Notes: a model not told the origin generated them from the sequence alone. 64,000 nt of DNA from Aphanomyces cochlioides (GCA_019828595.1 JAHQRK010000025.1:310001-374000); one strand, 5' to 3'. Shown: positions 44,281 to 55,910, numbered from the stretch's first letter. Numbers and translations are program-made.

Positions 44281-44330
44281 TTGATTGGCTATTAATATGA
44301 AGAATAAATTTTGATTGGCTATAAATAATA
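44281..44330 (+). promoter_or_regulatory. Duplicated CCAAT box and TATA-like run
   Basis: TTGATTGGCTAT is present twice, at 44281 and 44311, exactly 30 bp apart, followed by ATAAATAATA. These sit 80 and 50 nt before the start codon at 44361. Confidence 0.6.
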
Positions 44331-44360
44331 CAATAGAATTCAAGTTGGATCTATCTCGAC

Positions 44361-45692
44361 ATGGCACCGATCCCCGACGACGCCATCATCCAGATCGCGT
44401 TATATCTGCAAGACCCGTCGCATCTATTTGCTTGGCTAGAAGCTCTAGGTCCTGCGCTCCGTCCTGGTCCGCTGGAATGCCTCTGGAGGTTAGGATTGAC
44501 GAAGCAGCATGCCGATTTATGGCCCCAGTTGGTTATCGCGATGGATGATCTTTCGCTCGATCCTACGACTCGCAGCGCTCTTGAAGGCATCGCCAAGTAT
44601 TATTCAAACGTCCGTCTTATCAACTGCGTGGATTTACCTTGGCTGCACTCTTATCTTCACCCGTTGGCCCTTCAAACATGGCATATCGACAATGGCATCC
44701 CAATTTCTCCCCCATTCAGCCCGACTATATGGGCTTCCATGCGAATAACGCGCCTATACTTGAGCGACTTATCCGACGACATGAAACTTGTTGAAATCCT
44801 CCCTCAACTGCACCATTTGACGGCATTCCAATTGAATTTACCCTCGGGTTGTCGAGCTGATATCCCGATCGAGTCCATTTTAGCCTGGGCAGCAACCAGT
44901 GCCCAGCTGACCGAGCTCGAGCTCTTCACGCCTTGTGCGAGCATTCGTCTGACTGAAAGAATGGTCACCCACCTTGTCGAGTGGTTTCAAAGGCAACCTG
45001 TGCGAGTCTTTGGCTTCAGTTATTGGGGATTCCACCACCAAGTGAACGATCCTGACGTCGTGCATGCGTTCTACAGCACGCTCTTCAATTGCCCAACGAT
45101 GGTCTTATTAACTTGCCATTTCACCGACTTGAATGGCGTCAACTGGACCGACTTGACGTTTTCCACGCGGCGATTTGAACTGAGTGCTTGCAATATGAGC
45201 TCTGACATTGTTACCGCCTTGGCGACGCAGTTGACGAACTCGCCCCGGCTAGAACACTTCATTCTGCATGGATATGACGATCCCAACATGGCTGGCATTG
45301 AGCATTTCTTCTCCATGGTGCCTCGAATGTTATCGTTAAAAGTGCTGGACTTGTCGTACTGCCATTTTGAATCCAAGACCGCGTGGCAGACCTTAGCTCC
45401 CCTCGTTCAAGCGTTTCAAGTCCAAACTTTAATCTTTTGCGGCGTGAAATTGACCCCCGACGCAGCTCAGTGGCTCGCTGACGCTATTCTAGCCAACGAT
45501 ACAATTCAGGCATTGGATATTCGATACAATTATGTGGGTTTTGAAGGCGCCAAGACTTTAATCCAAACAAACTTGAAGCGCCGTGTGCGTTTGGAATCGA
45601 TTCGCTTGGAATACAACAGCATTCGTCAGTGTGAGAAACCCCTGCTCCAAGACGTTGCAACGCAGTGTGGCGTTCAAATTTTAACCTTGTAG
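44361..45692 (+). CDS. Intracellular LRR-type protein with F-box-like N-terminus
   Basis: Single exon, 443 aa, no signal peptide or membrane segment. The start (MAPIPDDAIIQIALYLQDPS) resembles an F-box-like degenerate helix bundle. Later repeats follow a ribonuclease-inhibitor LRR pattern: LTAFQLNLPSGC, LKVLDLSYCHFESKTAWQTL, VQTLIFCGVKLTPDAAQWLA, IQALDIRYNYVGFEGAKTLI, LESIRLEYNSIRQCEK. Proteins of this layout form large families in Saprolegniales; substrate recognition for ubiquitin ligase is possible but unproven. It is not part of the secreted LRR family next to it, having no introns and a different repeat type. A duplicated CCAAT box precedes it. Confidence 0.75.
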   Translation: MAPIPDDAIIQIALYLQDPSHLFAWLEALGPALRPGPLECLWRLGLTKQHADLWPQLVIAMDDLSLDPTTRSALEGIAKYYSNVRLINCVDLPWLHSYLHPLALQTWHIDNGIPISPPFSPTIWASMRITRLYLSDLSDDMKLVEILPQLHHLTAFQLNLPSGCRADIPIESILAWAATSAQLTELELFTPCASIRLTERMVTHLVEWFQRQPVRVFGFSYWGFHHQVNDPDVVHAFYSTLFNCPTMVLLTCHFTDLNGVNWTDLTFSTRRFELSACNMSSDIVTALATQLTNSPRLEHFILHGYDDPNMAGIEHFFSMVPRMLSLKVLDLSYCHFESKTAWQTLAPLVQAFQVQTLIFCGVKLTPDAAQWLADAILANDTIQALDIRYNYVGFEGAKTLIQTNLKRRVRLESIRLEYNSIRQCEKPLLQDVATQCGVQILTL

Positions 45693-45699
45693 ATTATGT

Positions 45700-45880
45700 T
45701 GATGCCATTAGTCCCCCTCAGTTTCCCCCTCTTCCCCTTCAGCTCCCCCCGGGGGGGGGGGTAAGGGGGGAAGAAGAATTCTGCTTCCCCTCGTCTTTAT
45801 ACTCTTTGCCCAAGAACGGCTGCATCCCTCAAGTAAGCTTGAATCTTCACAAACGACACTTACAACTGAAGTTAACAGCA
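45700..45880. other. Intergenic spacer with long C and G runs
   Basis: Six Cs followed by ten Gs at about 45746-45762, in a C-rich then G-rich context that can fold back. Between the stops of two convergent genes. Confidence 0.5.
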
Positions 45881-45881
45881 A

Positions 45882-47260
45882 TTATGGCTCCTTTGTCTTG
45901 AAAGCTTCCTCTTGATTTGCTCTCGTGCTAAGTGGCAGGGCATTGTACACATCGTCGTGCACTACGTTTTGGGAATTCGATGAATACAAAGACTCTCGAC
46001 TGGATAAAACTTGTCGAGACTCTCCAGGCTTGACGACTTGGCCAACATTGCGCTTGAATCCAAATCGAAAGACGAGAAAGACGACGAGAATCACAGATCC
46101 AACAGCAGTGAGAGCAATGACGAGAGCTCGCGAACTGCCGTCCCTCGTTTCGACGGCTTGGACTACAGATTCCAGTGAATAAATAGCTGGCCAGGAAGAG
46201 TACCAGCATCAGTTGGGGGATCCACGCACACGCTAAACTGGTATGCCCGTCCGTAGTCGTACTTGGCTGCTCCACCTTGGGGTAAATATTCCACGGGGAC
46301 ATTCTGGATGGGCAGTTCCTTGCTTACGACCGTTTTGCACACTTGGTATGCATCAACAAAGGCGTCCGACGTCCAGTCCAACGTCAGCGTGACGGATTTC
46401 ACAAGATAGTCGTATTCGCGCTTGGTGTGAATGACAAATTCGAGTTTGGCCTTGTTGTTGCTTATATCCCTAGAAGAAATCCGTCGTTAGAATATTCAAA
46501 GAGCAGCTGGGGGAAAAGCCCTTTCTCCCCCCCTTGGAGTACATACAAGGCTGAAAAGGGATGCCCCTCGGGGGGTAAATTGTCCTTGGTCAGCAGCAAA
46601 CGAGTCATTTGATTGCCTCGAAAGACGCTACACACAGCAAGAAAATTAGTGGCGAGGGGGAGAAGGGGGAAGGACGCACAGGCGAGTTAATCTCGGGAGA
46701 GAAAGAGCCCATGATATGTTTTCCATCCAAGGCAATCCCCCTTGATTGTAGCTCACATCCCTACATGATAACATCTTCATGAGTCTCTAAGGAGCAGGGG
46801 AACTTTGGACGCACAAGATGGACACGTTGATGGGCGCTTGAATCCACTGGGATACCAACGCATTGTGGCTTAAATTCCTACGCCAATCGAGGAGAGTAAA
46901 GATTGAAAATAGCTTGGAAAAACGCACAAAAATGTCAGCGACGACGGCATGCCGCGAGAAATTGTGCGAATTTGGTTGAACGACAGATCGCTACGATTAC
47001 CAAAGCATGGAGAACGTCGTGGAGGTCGACACGTACACGTATTGCGCGTCTCGTGGCAAGTCTTGAATGGCTGTGACGTTGAGATGGGTGAAATTGTACG
47101 ACTGATTGCTCGATGGCAGGTGGAGATTCGTCGTCGTTCCACTGACAGTGTCATTGAGACACGGCACCGAGACATTGGCGGACGCTGGACAGAGCGTCAG
47201 TATAAGCGAGGCTTTGGCGACCGTCGCTAGACACAGCAGGAGGATGCCAACGTAGTTCAT
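45882..47260 (-). CDS. LRR-E: LRR receptor-like membrane protein with cytoplasmic tail
   Basis: Exons 47260-47037, 46990-46928, 46877-46815, 46760-46680, 46627-46547, 46469-46204, 46162-45882 join into 352 aa without a lesion. Signal peptide MNYVGILLLCLATVAKA; cap with LTLCPASANVSVPCLNDT and NQSYNFTHLNV; LRR exons DLSFNQI, NLSHNAL, DVSYNQGGLPW, VFRGNQM; membrane-proximal domain starting DISNNK with two cysteines; transmembrane helix about 270-292 (ALVIALTAVGSVILVVFLVF); basic stop-transfer RFGFKR; tail of about 60 residues ending in YNALPLSTRANQEE. No kinase domain. The start was set at the signal peptide. LRR-J at 53.3 kb is a close paralogue in opposite orientation, similar even upstream of the start. 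Confidence 0.85.
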
Positions 47261-47658
47261 GCGCCTGGTTGTGCGATTTTGTGGACTTCGAAATGGCAAA
47301 TACGGTGCAACTCACCAAGCAAACACCAGATGTTCAACATGGAGACGGGTGCAATTTAAATTTTAACCTCCATGCTAAAATTTAGCTGGCTCCGTCGAGA
47401 TCGTCGCGCTTGCCGTCGCTCTGCTACCATCGTGATGCGGTATAATCTATCTGAAGATTTTGGATAATTACGTTTTCACACGTTATTATTATGAAGACCG
47501 TCGTCAATATCAAGGGGGGGGGGGGTCATTGTCTTCGGATATTACAAGCCATGAAAGAATTCTCGCCATGAGAAAGCAAGGGGGGAAATACTTGCAGCTT
47601 GGGGGGACCTTTCGGTGGAGTTGACGGCGAGTCCGTCGTGAATGTCAATGTAAAGAAT

Positions 47659-48963
47659 TTATAAATCGGTTCTTTCTCGAGTACTGACGGGCATTGCATA
47701 GTACGTTTCGTTCTCTGCCAGTAGGTCGCGGTTGGAATCCAAAGTCCGGCGTGAATGGCGCGTGACAAGATTGTCCTCGCGCTGGGATTGCTCTCGTTGT
47801 CGTCGTTTGCGGATCCTCGACACGATTCCGAAGGCCAGACATAAGAGCACCATAAGGCTCGACACGGCTATGAGTGCAATAATTGACGCCATGGAAGGGC
47901 GCTCATATGAATCAACTGGGGGAGACACATGTAAATGCCCTTTCTTCGTTGAGAGCACAGCTTACCATGTTCAAACATTGGGGGAATACACACATAAACT
48001 TGGTGGGTTTTAGCATAGTCGTATTTGGCATATCCCTGGCCGAGATAATCGACAGGCACCGACTCGAAGGAAACCAAATTCTCGGCGTAGCCTCTGCAAC
48101 CTTGCAGCGATTGATCGTACGGCACTCTGTCCGCCGTGAATATGTAACTTGTCGTCCCAAAGTCAAAGTTGTAAGCTTCAATCGTGAGCAATAAACTGGG
48201 ATTGTCGCTCACATCTCTACAACAAAGTGAGTGTGGAAATGAATAAATTTGGCTGACAAGGCAACGAATGGATGGGGTTTGTTGGGAATCGTTTCGTAGC
48301 CCAGGTATAAATTTGTCAAGTTGTTGCCGCGGAAAACACTAGAATGATGGGGAAATCGAGTTAGAAGGGGGGGGGCAAGGGGGAGAGGATGCTTACAGTC
48401 GCTTTAATTTCGGCAAGTAGTAATACCACATCACATCGGGGTATTCCAATCCGCCTTGGTTGTAGCTCACATCTCTGGATATCATTAACTCCACGCCATG
48501 ATGGTGAAAGAATTCATACAAAGTCGACACTGTGATGGGGGCTTGAATCCACTTGGTTGACAGCACATTGTGACTTAAATTTCTACGCCAAAAACATTAC
48601 AGTGGCAGTGTAAATCACTTGAAAATACTCACAAGAAGGTCAGCGAAGAAGGGAGGTACCGCGTGATGGCGCTGATTCGGTTGAAAGAGAGATCGCTACA
48701 GGAACGACATTGGTATGGAGTTGCCTGGGACGGATGTCTTACATGTATCGAGCGTCTGGTGGCAATTCTTGGACTGCAGTGATGTTGAGATTCGTGAAAT
48801 CGTACGATTGCTCGCTGGATAGCTCGAGATTCATCGTGTTTCCACTGCTCGTGTCGTTGAGGCATGGCACAGTGACGCCATTTGATGATGGACAAAGCGT
48901 CAACGTGAGGTCGGCCTGGGCCATCGCAGCCAAGACGAGCAGAACGACGCCACGTCGGTGCAT
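47659..48963 (-). CDS. LRR-F: LRR receptor-like membrane protein with cytoplasmic tail
   Basis: Exons 48963-48743, 48695-48633, 48582-48520, 48474-48397, 48338-48258, 48216-47966, 47915-47659 give 337 aa without a lesion. Signal peptide MHRRGVVLLVLAAMAQA; cap LTLCPSSNGVTVPCLNDTSS; LRR exons DLSFNRI, NLSHNVL, DVSYNQGGLEY, VFRGNNL; membrane-proximal domain DVSDNPSLLL; transmembrane helix ASIIALIAVSSLMVLLCLAF; basic anchor RIRKRRQRE; tail with RRTLDSNRDLL and the end motif YYAMPVSTRE. The fourth exon is 78 nt, three less than in its relatives, without breaking the frame. Promoter not recognised. Confidence 0.85.
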
Positions 48964-48999
48964 ATGGAGGCAAACAAGAGCAGCTTGAGATTTGACCAG

Positions 49000-49810
49000 T
49001 CAGTCGGCTACAACTGAAGCAGATGTTGGGATCGGAATCGTTCCAAGATGCCAGGACATCGAGTCAATTCGTCGTTGGCGTCTTTTTGAGCAGAGCTTGA
49101 ATGTCAATTCCTGAGAGCTCTGGATGGTTGAACGAGTGGAGACGATGACTGAGAATGCCTCCAAGCATCCAAGAGCTCTGTCCAATTTTTCTCCACAGTG
49201 TTGGACTGAGAGAATGTTGTAAACTGAACATGATCATATGGTCAAAATAAATTCAAAGCATCACACACATGATGTATACATCAATTCCTGCTATCTTGCC
49301 GCTTTCGTTCCTTCAGACGTGGAAAAATCATCTCAACATGAACAACTGAAAGGGCGATTTTTTCAGCGGGAGCTCATGAGCTCCTATTGAAAATTCCAAT
49401 TTCGCTTGAATTATTTGCGAAGACTACGTCAATTTTTCATAATTCACTCGAGGAATGATCATCCCACGGTAGCATTACACCAAGCAACAGAGGACAAACC
49501 TCTGGCTGCGATTGCAATGCCAACAAATATGACAGCAGTCAGCATCACTCGAAGAGAAAAATTCAGCTGAAATATATATTATTACGTTAGGCATTTTGTC
49601 GAGATATTGACAAAAAGTTGAAACGGCCAGATCATTTTGTGATTTTCTCTCCTTGTTGTTCTGTCTCAACCTTGACAACAGTTGGTGGGGTGCATGGTGG
49701 GATTTGTGCTGTACTGTCTATCTACGGTAGTGGACAGTGTGGTAGTATTTGAAAGCAATTGTGGTACTGATTTTCACTCTGCCATGCTGAAAAATACAAA
49801 ATCCAATCGT
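49000..49810. other. Intergenic region between divergent LRR-F and LRR-G
   Basis: No gene recognised. A small inverted motif GAGCTCATGAGCTC lies near 49370. Should contain both promoters. Confidence 0.4.
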
Positions 49811-49817
49811 TGGGATC

Positions 49818-51148
49818 ATGGTCAAGGTTACCAGTGATGTTATCTTGTTGCTCGGCGTGGCGGCAGCGACGGCTAGTGCATTCAACACATTGACGCTATG
49901 CTCATCGTCCAAGAACTTGACGTTGCCATGCGTCATTGACGACAGCACAGGAACAACGACATTGGTCGAGTCGCAAGGCAATCAATCCTACAATTTCTCC
50001 AATCTCAACATTTCATACATTAAACATATTCCACAAGACGCTCGATGGATGTAAGCTCATCATCTTTGAATCACCGTGAGCTATTTGATCGTATAGCGAC
50101 CTATCGTACAACCAAATCAACGATCTTTGGACCGACTTGCCACCAACTCTGACGTTCCTGTGACGATATTCAAGCTACGATCTTGCTCACATTGGGTTGT
50201 CATGTAGGAATTTAAGCCACAATGCGTTGAAATCGCATTGGATTCAAACGCGCATTCCAGCGACGATTTTGTACGAACCCATTCAGCTGCAGCGGCGGGG
50301 ACGATTTATTTGACACTGTAGGGACGTCAGCTACAATCAGGGCGGCTTAGCCTGGCCAACGTACCTCGATTGGGCGAATGCTTTTCCAAATTTGACTCGC
50401 TTGTACGTCCTCTATTGTCGTGGAAGAATATCAATATAATGGCTGGCTTGCTAGCATTTTGAGAGGAAACAATTTGACCAAGTTGATGCTTGTTGCCGAC
50501 CAATTTCCAGACACAAACCATCCACTACGAGCCATGTAAGTACCAGGAATCCCCCAAGTTTGATGGACTGACGGGAGTCGCATCCCCTAGAGACGTGAGT
50601 GGAAATCCAAATCTCATTTGGATCCTGGAATATGGAATCGACAGTTCCTTGGCGAAAAACTTCACCCTTACTGCTGATGCCAATTCATACAATGATACGC
50701 TGCGCGCTTGTCAGAATGTTTCATACAGAGTCGATCGACTACAGCCAGTCCTTGCTGAATATTCCCCCTCCGGTGATGTCAAATACAGCTACGCGTCGGC
50801 GTCACAATATTTCCACATATGTAAAACGTGGGAGACGAAATTACCGCGGTCAGTCCATATATCTCGCCACAAGAGTAGGTTATCTCCAAGTGACTTTGAC
50901 ATAACGTCTGTCCCCTAGTGATCATAGAATACCGCACGAACGCTCAGTTGTCAGTGTCCGTCGGTGTGATGATTGTTTCCATCGTCGTCGTCGTTCAATG
51001 CCTCTACTTTGCATCCATGTTGACGAAACGTGAAGACATCGCAAATGACCAACCCGCCACGCAGCCTAGCTCCACTCCCACGATTTTAGCCACAGCAGCG
51101 TCCTCTCAGCCAAATCCTGTCATGCCATTTTTTCCTCGAGCAGATTGA
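49818..51148 (+). CDS. LRR-G: LRR receptor-like membrane protein, last junction unresolved
   Basis: Exons 49818-50050, 50097-50159, 50208-50270, 50322-50402, 50455-50535 and 50591 onward match the family in size and phase (233, 63, 63, 81, 81). Signal peptide VTSDVILLLGVAAATASA; cap LTLCSSSKNLTLPCVIDD; LRR cores DLSYNQI, NLSHNAL, DVSYNQG, ILRGNNL; domain start DVSGNPNLIWIL. The anchor exon starts near 50922 (IIEYRTNAQLS) with a transmembrane helix VGVMIVSIVVVVQCLYFA and a Pro/Thr/Ser tail to 51148. The donor of exon 6 is unclear: the obvious GTCAGT at 50849 is in the wrong phase, while GTAAAA near 50820 fits but removes the second cysteine. A one-base error is possible. Confidence 0.7.
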
Positions 51149-51229
51149 ATGAATAATCTTCAAATTTTTCGACAGAGCTGTCTCGACTTTGTAGAAAGTC
51201 ATCAGCATTTTAAACGGAATTGATATTTG

Positions 51230-52019
51230 GCGCAGAAATTTTAAGTCATAATGCCCTGATATCCAACTGGATTCAAGCTCCCATTACAGTGACGACATTG
51301 GAAGCTAAATCTCACCGCTGGCCTTGATTATAATACGCAGGGACGTGAGCTACAATCAAGGGGGATTGAAATTCATTCATGATGTCAAGTGGTAGTACTA
51401 TCTCCCGAAATTAACTCGACTGTAAGCTTCGTCCCCCTCGATCCCCCCTTTAATTCTATTTCCCCCAATTTTGTAGTATTTTTCGAGGCAACAACGTGAT
51501 GGCTTTACTTTTGGACTCTAGAAATATCCCCGACAAGCCCCATCTACTCTTCGCGTTGTACGAATTCCCCTTCCATGAATTGATGGGCTCACATTTGTAG
51601 AGAGCGCTCCATATTTGACACGTTCGAGTCAACGCCCGTCGAATATGTCCAAGGATATGCCAAATACGAGTACACAAGATCGCAATCGGTGCTGGTGTGT
51701 GTTCCCCATACTATAACGAACGTAAGTTCCCATCGCAAGAATTTTCATCTTACGTTTTGTGTATTCTCCAGCTGAAACCATTGAACGCACGTCGACTCCG
51801 TTGGTGATTGCATCAATTGCGGCCTCCAGTCTCATGGTGCTCTTCTCGATTGGGATCGCGCTCCGAATCCGCAAACGTCGACAACAAAAACATCAAGAAT
51901 TCGACGTGTGCCTTACCGCCCACGTCTCGATTCGGACTTTGGATTCGAGCCAAGACCACACGATAAACCAAGATTACATTGCAATGGCAGTAAGTACTGG
52001 AGCGACGAGTGAATTATAA
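51230..52019 (+). pseudogene. LRR-H: C-terminal fragment of an LRR family copy
   Basis: Exons 1 and 2 are absent. An exon-3-like piece (about 51239-51302) has an extra T that breaks the frame. Exon 4 (from 51343; DVSYNQGGLKF) contains an in-frame TAG. Exon 5 (from 51476; IFRGNNVMALLLDS) and a shortened exon 6 (from 51601) follow. The anchor exon is well preserved: transmembrane SLMVLFSIGIALRIRKRRQQ, tail with IRTLDSSQDHTINQDYIAMA and end AVSTGATSEL. The tail is closest to that of LRR-F. Confidence 0.75.
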
Positions 52020-52489
52020 TTCCACTGCGTTTATGTTTATCATTGCGTTGATAGTCAAACGGTGGTCCAAGTCATTTCCCTTCAGCTTTCCCCGTCAACT
52101 AAAGGCGTGGCTGGTTAAAAATCGCAGCAGGAAAGTTTTGGCGAAACAAGGGATGATTCAGTCGGTATATTTCCTCACAGATCTGCCAATGCATCGACTT
52201 TGTGTCAATTCTATACTCTGCTCTACAATGCTGACTGCAAAGAAATACTTCGTCCTGTTCATATTCCGATTTCATCTCGATTACTCTTGAAAACTTTTTA
52301 TAAGTTTCCTCATAGATGGCTCCATATTTATTTAAGCACCACGTCCATTGACGACCTTGTAAGAAATTCAATTAAATCCTGGCCTAGGAGATAATGAATT
52401 CATTGCTTGTGAGCTACAAGCAAGGGGGTGAGGAGAAGAAATATATTTGTGAGATCCAAAATGGGGTCTCTCATACTAACAGGAAAGTC

Positions 52490-52826
52490 AACGATACTGG
52501 GAGCTTCTCCGTGATGGCGCTAATTTAGTTGAACGACAGATCGCTAGCGCAAAAGTCAGACAATTACTCATGGCAGAATTTTTGAAGTACTGTGCATATA
52601 TTGCGCATCTTGAGGCAAATTTTGGACGGCGGCGATGTTGAGATATGAGAAATCGCACGATTGATGATTGCTGGATGGCTGAAGATTCGACAAATTGCCA
52701 GTGATGTCGTCACCGAGGCAGGGCACAATCGTCATTCGACACACGACAAAGCTTTAGTGTCAAGGAGGCATTGGCATTCATAGCAATCATAGCCAAGCCG
52801 AGAAGAAGGACACCGTGTCGGTGCAT
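52490..52826 (-). pseudogene. LRR-I: N-terminal fragment of an LRR family copy
   Basis: Signal peptide MHRHGVLLLGLAMIAMNANA and the start of the cap are in one frame. The rest of the cap (TIVPCLGDDITGNLSNLQPS, NHQSCDFSYLNIAAVQNLPQ) is in another, so one base was lost or gained near 52740. Exon 2 (about 52547-52490; DLSFN) has a stop right after the core. No later exons exist downstream. Related to LRR-F by the MHRHGVLLLGLA start. Confidence 0.75.
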
Positions 52827-53347
52827 GGTGCTAGACAAGAACAGGTTTTGTGATTCGACAATCCACGAGTGTGTTCCTTGGGGTAAATGTGTGGAAGCAA
52901 TCAACTGTCGTCAAGGATAAGGCTTTGCGACTCTTCAGTTGACGTTTTCCTGAGCTAAGAAGCCGTGGACACGACTGGGAATGCTTCCAAATCTCCTGGA
53001 GCGAAGATCTATGTACTGTGCTATGTGATATTCCAATTGTTTGTATTAGTGATAGAATGTTGCAATTTGAATGTCATACATTGGTGAGAAAAAGTAGGAC
53101 TGCTCGCAGACAAAAAGACTGTCGCGGTGTCCTCGCCCAGAGTGTACCTTGCTGGCTATTTTCCATAGAAACACTGTTAACCAATTGAGCTTATGGTGTT
53201 AAAACCTTTTTTAAACTGCAAAGTGACCTTATCGCTGACGTCATTTTTCACGACCCGTCTGCATGTTCAACATCTGGCAATGGCTTGGTGAGTTACACTG
53301 TATTTGCCATTCGCAGTCCACAAAATAACGTTAGCAGAACCAGGCGC

Positions 53348-54521
53348 ATGAACTACGTTGGCATCCTCCTGCTCTGTCTAGCGACGATCGCCAAGCCTCG
53401 CTTGTATTGACGCTTTGTCCAGCGTCCAGTGGCGTCTCGGTGCCGTGCCTCAACGACACTGTCAGTGGAACGACGACGAATCTCCTATTGTCATCTCAGT
53501 CGTACAATTTCTCCCATCTCAACATCACAGCCATTCAGGATTTGCCATCGGACGCGAAATATGTGTACGTTTCGACCTCTCGATGGTCGCTAAGCGTGCA
53601 GAATTGTAGAGATCTGTCGTACAACCAAATCAACACAATCTCTCGACCTCTTCCGTCTTCATTAGAGTTCCTGTGCGTCGTTTCAAGCTACTTGAACGAC
53701 GACTTTACATTTTGATGTAGGAATCTCAGTCACAATGCGCTGCGTTCCAAGTGGATTCAAACTTCCATCGCGGTGTCAACATTGTGAGTGTTCTCTCTTC
53801 TTTCGTTTGGTCTAAAATTCAATATTGGGCAGGGATGTGAGCTACAACCAATGGGGATTGCCTTGGTTTGAAAACATCACGTGGAAGGAGTCTCTCCCGA
53901 AACTAGCTCGACTGTAAGTCGTTCTCTCCCCTTGAATCGAATCCAAACTTTTTGTGCTGTAGGGTCTTTCGAGGGAATAATTTGTCGATTCTGCGCTTAA
54001 ATAGTGGAACATTACCTGCCGAACCGCATCCATTTTCAGCATTGTATGGCCAATTTGGCGGGGAGACGTCCCGTTTGAAAATATTCTTGACAAATTCTCG
54101 TAGGGATGTCAGTGACAATCCAAATGTCATTTTCGTTATTGAAACCGAGTATAACTACAGATATCTGCAACAAGCTGTGACGATAACGACCGATCAATTG
54201 GACTCATTAGATTTCGAAGTGTGCAAATCGGCGACGCAATCGAATCGAACCATGAACTTGACGCTGGAGAGAGTGCCTGTGGAATATTTACCCCAAGGGG
54301 AAGCCAAATACAATCGAACAAAAACAACTCAATTTGATGTGTGCATTGGCCCTCTCCCGGACCCAGGTGCGTTTTGACTCATGTGCCGTCTTTGAAATGT
54401 TTTTCTTAAAGGTGATTACAATGGGAGAGGCGGCTCTTTGTTTATTTTAATAATTGCTCTGGCTGTCGTTGGATCTGGGATTGTGGTCATCTTCCTCATT
54501 TTTCGGTTTGGATTCAAATAG
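53348..54521 (+). pseudogene. LRR-J: near-complete copy, paralogue of LRR-E with a one-base deletion
   Basis: Exons 53348-53564, 53610-53672, 53721-53783, 53833-53913, 53963-54043, 54104-54366 and 54412-54521. Compared with LRR-E, exon 1 has GCCAAGCC instead of GCCAAAGCC at about 53391, which shifts the frame at the end of the signal peptide. Everything after reads normally (VPCLNDTVSGTTTNL, DLSYNQI, NLSHNAL, DVSYNQWGLPW, VFRGNNL, DVSDNPN), with transmembrane helix LFILIIALAVVGSGIVVIFL. A TAG right after FRFGFK removes the tail; the tail frame NVVQGVKERDYDEELSM continues beyond it. If the single A is a sequencing error, a 292-aa protein is restored. Confidence 0.8.
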
Positions 54522-54894
54522 AATGTCGTTCAAGGCGTCAAGGAAAGAGACTACGACGAAGAATTGTCAATGTGAACATCTCTGGGGATGTCGAATTCCC
54601 ATCTTGCCGTGCTCGTCGACGAGTTTATTGACCCTGCCGATTACCACCAAGCAGTATTAATATCAACTTTTCAGACAAGGGTACCTTGATTGCCGTAAAC
54701 GTTGAGTTGCCATGAGTGGGAGAAGTACGAAATTCCAGCGCATGGTTTCGTGTGAAACGTGACCAAGAATTCGCCAAATGATTTCAAGATCCACGTAAAT
54801 GTCTCCAAGGATTTGAATCAACGAGCAGCAAGCAAAATTGCCAAAATCCACTTAAATAAAGTCAGTGTCTCGAATCGATAGGCTCGTTTACAGC

Positions 54895-55190
54895 GACAAA
54901 TAGCGCGTAATCTAGTCTACTCGCAAACTTACTGCCATCGCGTGGTAAACAATAAAGTCACTCGGTGTTTTACAGCACGTCGTATGGAACTGGAAATTGA
55001 ACCTCGTATCGCTCGAAGTTGGTGACGTGGTCGACGGTATTGTAAAACACAACGACGATCAAGACAAGACACAAATATCATGAGCAATAAACCGCCGATA
55101 CCAATGCTAAAACCTCTAAATTATCAAGAATGGTGTAGACTTGACGGCTCTGTCCAATGCAGCAGAATGTTGCAATTAGAGATATCGTTG
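54895..55190. repeat. Downstream flank of LRR-J, copied again after LRR-K
   Basis: Closely matches 55922-56215 (for example GGTGACGTGGTCGACGGTAT in both). Together with the LRR-J and LRR-K exons it marks a tandem duplication with a repeat distance of about 1.03 kb. On the minus strand both copies hold a short frame with YNTVDHVTNFE. Confidence 0.7.
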
Positions 55191-55384
55191 GCGTTGAAAT
55201 AATTTTATGTGACTTGAAGAATGTATTCCTTTATGTAAACAACGCTTCGGGCGGCTAACGTTTACACGTACAAGCTTTCCTTTGCAAGCTTTTTGCAAAG
55301 CCGCACCCTCACTAGTGAACCCCAAGGAGACCGAGATATCCAAAGAGTGCTGGTAAAAATTTTGTAAAAATATCGCGATTGAGA

Positions 55385-55910
55385 AGTGAAACCCTAGCTC
55401 GACTGTAAGTCTTTCTTTCCCCTTGAACTGAATCGAATGTTGTTGTGCCGTAGGGTCTTTCGGGGGAATAGTTTGTCCATTCTTCGTTTGAAACGAGACA
55501 CTTTTGCCGCCGAACCACATCTATTTTCAGCATTGTAAGGAGAATTTGGCCAGGAGACGTGCCCTTCGGAAAATATTTCTAGCAAATTCTCGTAGGGATG
55601 TCAGCGACAATGCTTGGACTTATTAAGTCTTGACGGGTGCACATCGGCGAGCAAATCTCACAAACACGACTTGATTTGACGTGTGCGTTGGTTCGGTTCC
55701 TTATGCTGGTACGTTTTTGTCTGATGCACAATTCATGACGGGAATCTTTTCGCAAAGGCTTTAACGCCAGGCATCACATTTTGCACCATTTTATAATCGC
55801 TCTGAATGTCGTTGGATCTGGGATTGTGATCATATTCCTCGTCTTGCGGTTTGGATTCAAACGCAAAATCGTCAAGGAAAGAGGCCATGATGAAGTTTTG
55901 TCAGTTTGAA
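55385..55910 (+). pseudogene. LRR-K: tandem partial copy of LRR-J
   Basis: Begins within exon 4 (LARL then a GTAAGT donor), followed by exon 5 (about 55454-55536; VFRGNSLSILRLKRD), a fragment of exon 6 (DVSDN, then a large deletion) and the anchor exon (ILDHF-like, ALNVVGSGIVIIFLVLRFGF, KRKIVKERGHDEVLSV). Unlike LRR-J the codon after FGFK is CGC, so the tail is open. No N-terminal exons. Confidence 0.7.
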
